A stretch of DNA of 64,000 nucleotides from Streptomyces sp. MMG1121 (GTDB lineage Bacteria > Actinomycetota > Actinomycetes > Streptomycetales > Streptomycetaceae): NCBI RefSeq assembly GCF_001280015.1, contig NZ_LGDV01000038.1:310001-374000 (forward strand), in the 5' to 3' direction. A program made the translations under genes and the position numbers. Under the pieces are notes generated by a model. The model ran no database searches. It saw only the letters and a list, made by a program, of their open reading frames with translations, and was not told the DNA's origin. This document shows, piece by piece, positions 62,354 through 64,000 of this stretch (positions within the stretch are counted from its first letter, which is position 1; each line of letters opens with the position of its first letter).

Positions 62354-62848
62354 TCAGGAACCGTTCTTGTTGAAACTGTCGTGCCACGCCGCCTTCGCGC
62401 CCGAGTCGCCGATGCGGTAGACGTCCACCACCGCGCCCACCGCCACGGCCAGTGACAGCGTGGCCACCACGATCCGTACGGGAACGGCGGACCAGCGCAG
62501 GACGCCGGAGCGGCCGGCCTCGGCCGGGGAGCGACGTGCGGCCCACCACACCACCGCTGCCAGCACGAACAGGCCCAGGGCCCAGGGAAGCAGCCCGTCG
62601 CCCAGCTCGGTGTGGCGCCGTACCAGCGGGTCGTCGTCCACATGCCGCTCGAGCCACTCACCGGCGTGGGTGGTCAGCGGCACACTGAGCAGGCCCACGA
62701 AAGCGACCCCGGGCAGCAGTATCCCCAGTCGGCGGGCGACGCGCGGCCACAGGGCGCCCGCGGCCAGGGCGAGAGCGGTCATCGGGATCAGCACGACGAC
62801 GACATGGACGAGCAGGACATGGGCGGGCAGCCCGTTGACGAGGTTCAT
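62354..62848 (-). CDS. DUF2231-type four-helix membrane protein
   Basis: A 164-residue membrane protein. It starts NLVNGLPAHVLLVHVVVVLIPMTALALAAGALWP, with the His pair of helix 1 that marks DUF2231. A second helix follows (GILLPGVAFVGLLSVPLTTHAGEWLE), then ELGDGLLPWALGLFVLAAVVWWAA and VRIVVATLSLAVAVGAVVDVYRIG. The four His on helices 1-2 could bind heme or metal. Start ATG 62848 or TTG 62854 with AGGAACG before it. Function unknown. Confidence 0.78.
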   Translation of the reverse strand: MNLVNGLPAHVLLVHVVVVLIPMTALALAAGALWPRVARRLGILLPGVAFVGLLSVPLTTHAGEWLERHVDDDPLVRRHTELGDGLLPWALGLFVLAAVVWWAARRSPAEAGRSGVLRWSAVPVRIVVATLSLAVAVGAVVDVYRIGDSGAKAAWHDSFNKNGS

Positions 62849-62928
62849 CACCAAGACGCGTTCCTGTGAGGGGGGGGCAACGGCGCGTCACCCTTGCACA
62901 GCAACCTCTCAGGCACCTCTGAGTACGC

Positions 62929-63711
62929 TCAGGCCGTCGCCACCCCCGGCGCCGGTGGGGTCAGCTGGCGTGCCAGCCAGGTCGGGACACCGCCGAGCAG
63001 GCGGAACAGCCGTCGCGCCTCCTCCCGCAGCCGTGACGCCTCCGGCTCGGACTCCGCGTCGGCCAGAGAGGCCAGCGCGGGGGCCGTGCCGACCAGGTAG
63101 CCCAGTTCCTCGCGGATGCGCAGAGATTCGGCGAAGCCGTGCCGCGCCTCGGCCAACTCGCCCTCGCGCAGGGCGAGTCCGGCCAGATGGCGCCAGGTGA
63201 AGGACAGCAGCAGCGGGTCGGCATGGGCCGTCGCGCCCGCGTGCGCCCGGCGGTAGGCCGCGCGGGCCGCCTGCGGGGAGCGGGTCAGGTTCTCCGCCAG
63301 CAGGCCCCGGCGGAAGTCCAGCAGGGCCCGGTCCGCCACCCCCGGAGGGATCAGCGCCGCCGCCCGGCCCAGCGCGGCCCGCGCCTCGTCCGCGCGGTCC
63401 CGTACGCCGTGCAGCGTGGCCGAGTAGGCGAGATGGCCGCGCTCGCAGGCCGCGGCGCCCCGTTCCTCGTCGCTGTGCGCGAGCGCCTCCGCCGTGCGCA
63501 GCGCGTCCTCGGCCTCCGCCCAGCCCCGCTCGGTGTACAGACACCGTTCGACCATGAGCCCGGCCCGCTGGAGGGCCGCCGCCGGGGTGTCCGTCGGCAG
63601 CAGGGCCGCGGCATCCGCCCAGCAGGCCCGCGAGCGCAGCCGCCACACCGCGGTCTGGAGCGGATCGTCACCGGCGGTCGTTCCGTTACCAGACATGGCG
63701 GTATGCGCCAC
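62929..63711 (-). CDS. TPR-like helical protein
   Basis: A 260-residue all-helical protein. Repeated Ala/Leu/Arg-rich helix pairs resemble tetratricopeptide repeats, for example WADAAALLPTDTPAAALQRAGL, AEAEDALRTAEALAHSDEERGAAACERGHLAY, DRADEARAALGRAAALIP, SPQAARAAYRRAHAGATAHADP and GELAEARHGFAESLRIREELG. No signal peptide or enzymatic motif. It is likely a scaffold or regulator of unknown role. GTG 63711 follows GGGGAGGG at 4-5 nt; ATG 63696 is the alternative. The next gene upstream (63861 on) is a PucR-type regulator on the same strand. Confidence 0.75.
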   Translation of the reverse strand: MAHTAMSGNGTTAGDDPLQTAVWRLRSRACWADAAALLPTDTPAAALQRAGLMVERCLYTERGWAEAEDALRTAEALAHSDEERGAAACERGHLAYSATLHGVRDRADEARAALGRAAALIPPGVADRALLDFRRGLLAENLTRSPQAARAAYRRAHAGATAHADPLLLSFTWRHLAGLALREGELAEARHGFAESLRIREELGYLVGTAPALASLADAESEPEASRLREEARRLFRLLGGVPTWLARQLTPPAPGVATA

Positions 63712-63860
63712 GTTGCCCTCCCCGAGCACGCCATCGAGCTGTTGAGTGGTGGCGGCATTCCAGCACCAATTGCAGGACCGGGCCAAGGGGGTGGGTGAAA
63801 GATTTCACAAAGTAGTGGGCCGCGGGCGTGACCGGGTTTGGCCGCCGCGCGCCCCCGCTG

Positions 63861-64000
63861 ACCTCAGCTCATGCGCAGGGCCAGGAAGAAGTCCAGCTTG
63901 TCCTCCAGGCGCGACAGGTCCCGTCCCGTCAACTGCTCGATCCGGCCCACCCGGTAGCGCAGCGTGTTGACGTGCAGGTGGAGCCGGGTGGCGCAGCGGG
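63861..64000 (-). CDS. PucR/CdaR-family regulator, C-terminal end, runs off the window
   Basis: The last 46 codons read TRLHLHVNTLRYRVGRIEQL, then TGRDLSRLEDKLDFFLALRM and S before TGA at 63861. HVNTLRYRVGRIEQLTG is the recognition helix region of the PucR C-terminal HTH (HTH_30), and the LSRLEDKLDFFLALR tail is equally typical. The sensor part lies beyond the right edge. Confidence 0.88.

Overview
The window is chromosomal DNA of a high-GC actinomycete, almost certainly Streptomyces. Codon third positions are strongly G/C, GTG and TTG starts and apparently leaderless genes are frequent, and the gene families (ROK, LacI, GAF/winged-helix, DUF2637, PP2C and anti-sigma-type ATPases, Tat-exported glycanases with ricin-type lectin domains, PucR) are typical of that genus. 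I saw no rRNA, tRNA, CRISPR array, intact insertion sequence or prophage. Both ends cut through genes: a sulfite/nitrite reductase at the left and a PucR-type regulator at the right.

Layout. (1) 1-12.9 kb: an assimilatory sulfite reductase behind a short Cys-containing leader peptide, a GNAT enzyme, a secreted protein, a GAF regulator, an AidB-like acyl-CoA dehydrogenase, a YihY membrane protein, two small VOC proteins and an isocitrate-lyase-superfamily enzyme coupled to a secreted Pro/Ser-rich protein. (2) 13-24 kb: a LacI regulator and carboxylesterase, a methyltransferase (mmuM), then a pectin/arabinogalactan block: a degraded glycosidase relic, a frameshifted GH43 exo-galactanase, a PL4 rhamnogalacturonan lyase, a CE12 acetylesterase and a DUF2264 protein. 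LacI-type operator sequences lie in front of several of these. (3) 24-30 kb: a second isocitrate-lyase-like enzyme, hydrolase plus TetR, a secreted phosphodiesterase/lectin, and an ArsR-type regulator with two matching operators followed by an MFS exporter. (4) 30-40.7 kb: a galactan operon (solute-binding lipoprotein, two permeases, GH2 beta-galactosidase), a GH30 galactanase whose lectin domain is frameshifted, a ROK regulator and alditol oxidase. (5) 41-48 kb: a PNPOx-like protein, a radical-SAM protein with non-standard cysteine spacing, a predicted transmembrane sensor ending in a CBM2 domain, several gene relics, a secreted phosphatase and a Hint/toxin fragment beside a partial rsgA copy. 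(6) 48-64 kb: rsgA, an alkylation-repair pair (Ada/AlkA fusion and ogt), an SGNH hydrolase, a PP2C-like protein, pyruvate oxidase, an anti-sigma-type ATPase, a DUF2637 membrane protein, an iron-regulated FhuF-like protein divergent from a GntR regulator, and small membrane and TPR proteins.

How the genes work together. The clearest shared function is the breakdown of side chains of plant pectin and arabinogalactan. Secreted exo-1,3-galactanase, endo-1,6-galactanase, rhamnogalacturonan lyase and acetylesterase would release galacto-oligosaccharides. The ABC importer takes these up and the cytoplasmic GH2 enzyme hydrolyses them. The ROK and LacI proteins are the likely local repressors. Two of these glycanase genes carry single-base frame breaks and one is a relic, so the locus is either decaying or the assembly has indels at these points. 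Several other relics (AraC, MmyB-type regulator, rsgA 5' end, Hint toxin) show that the region has been rearranged.
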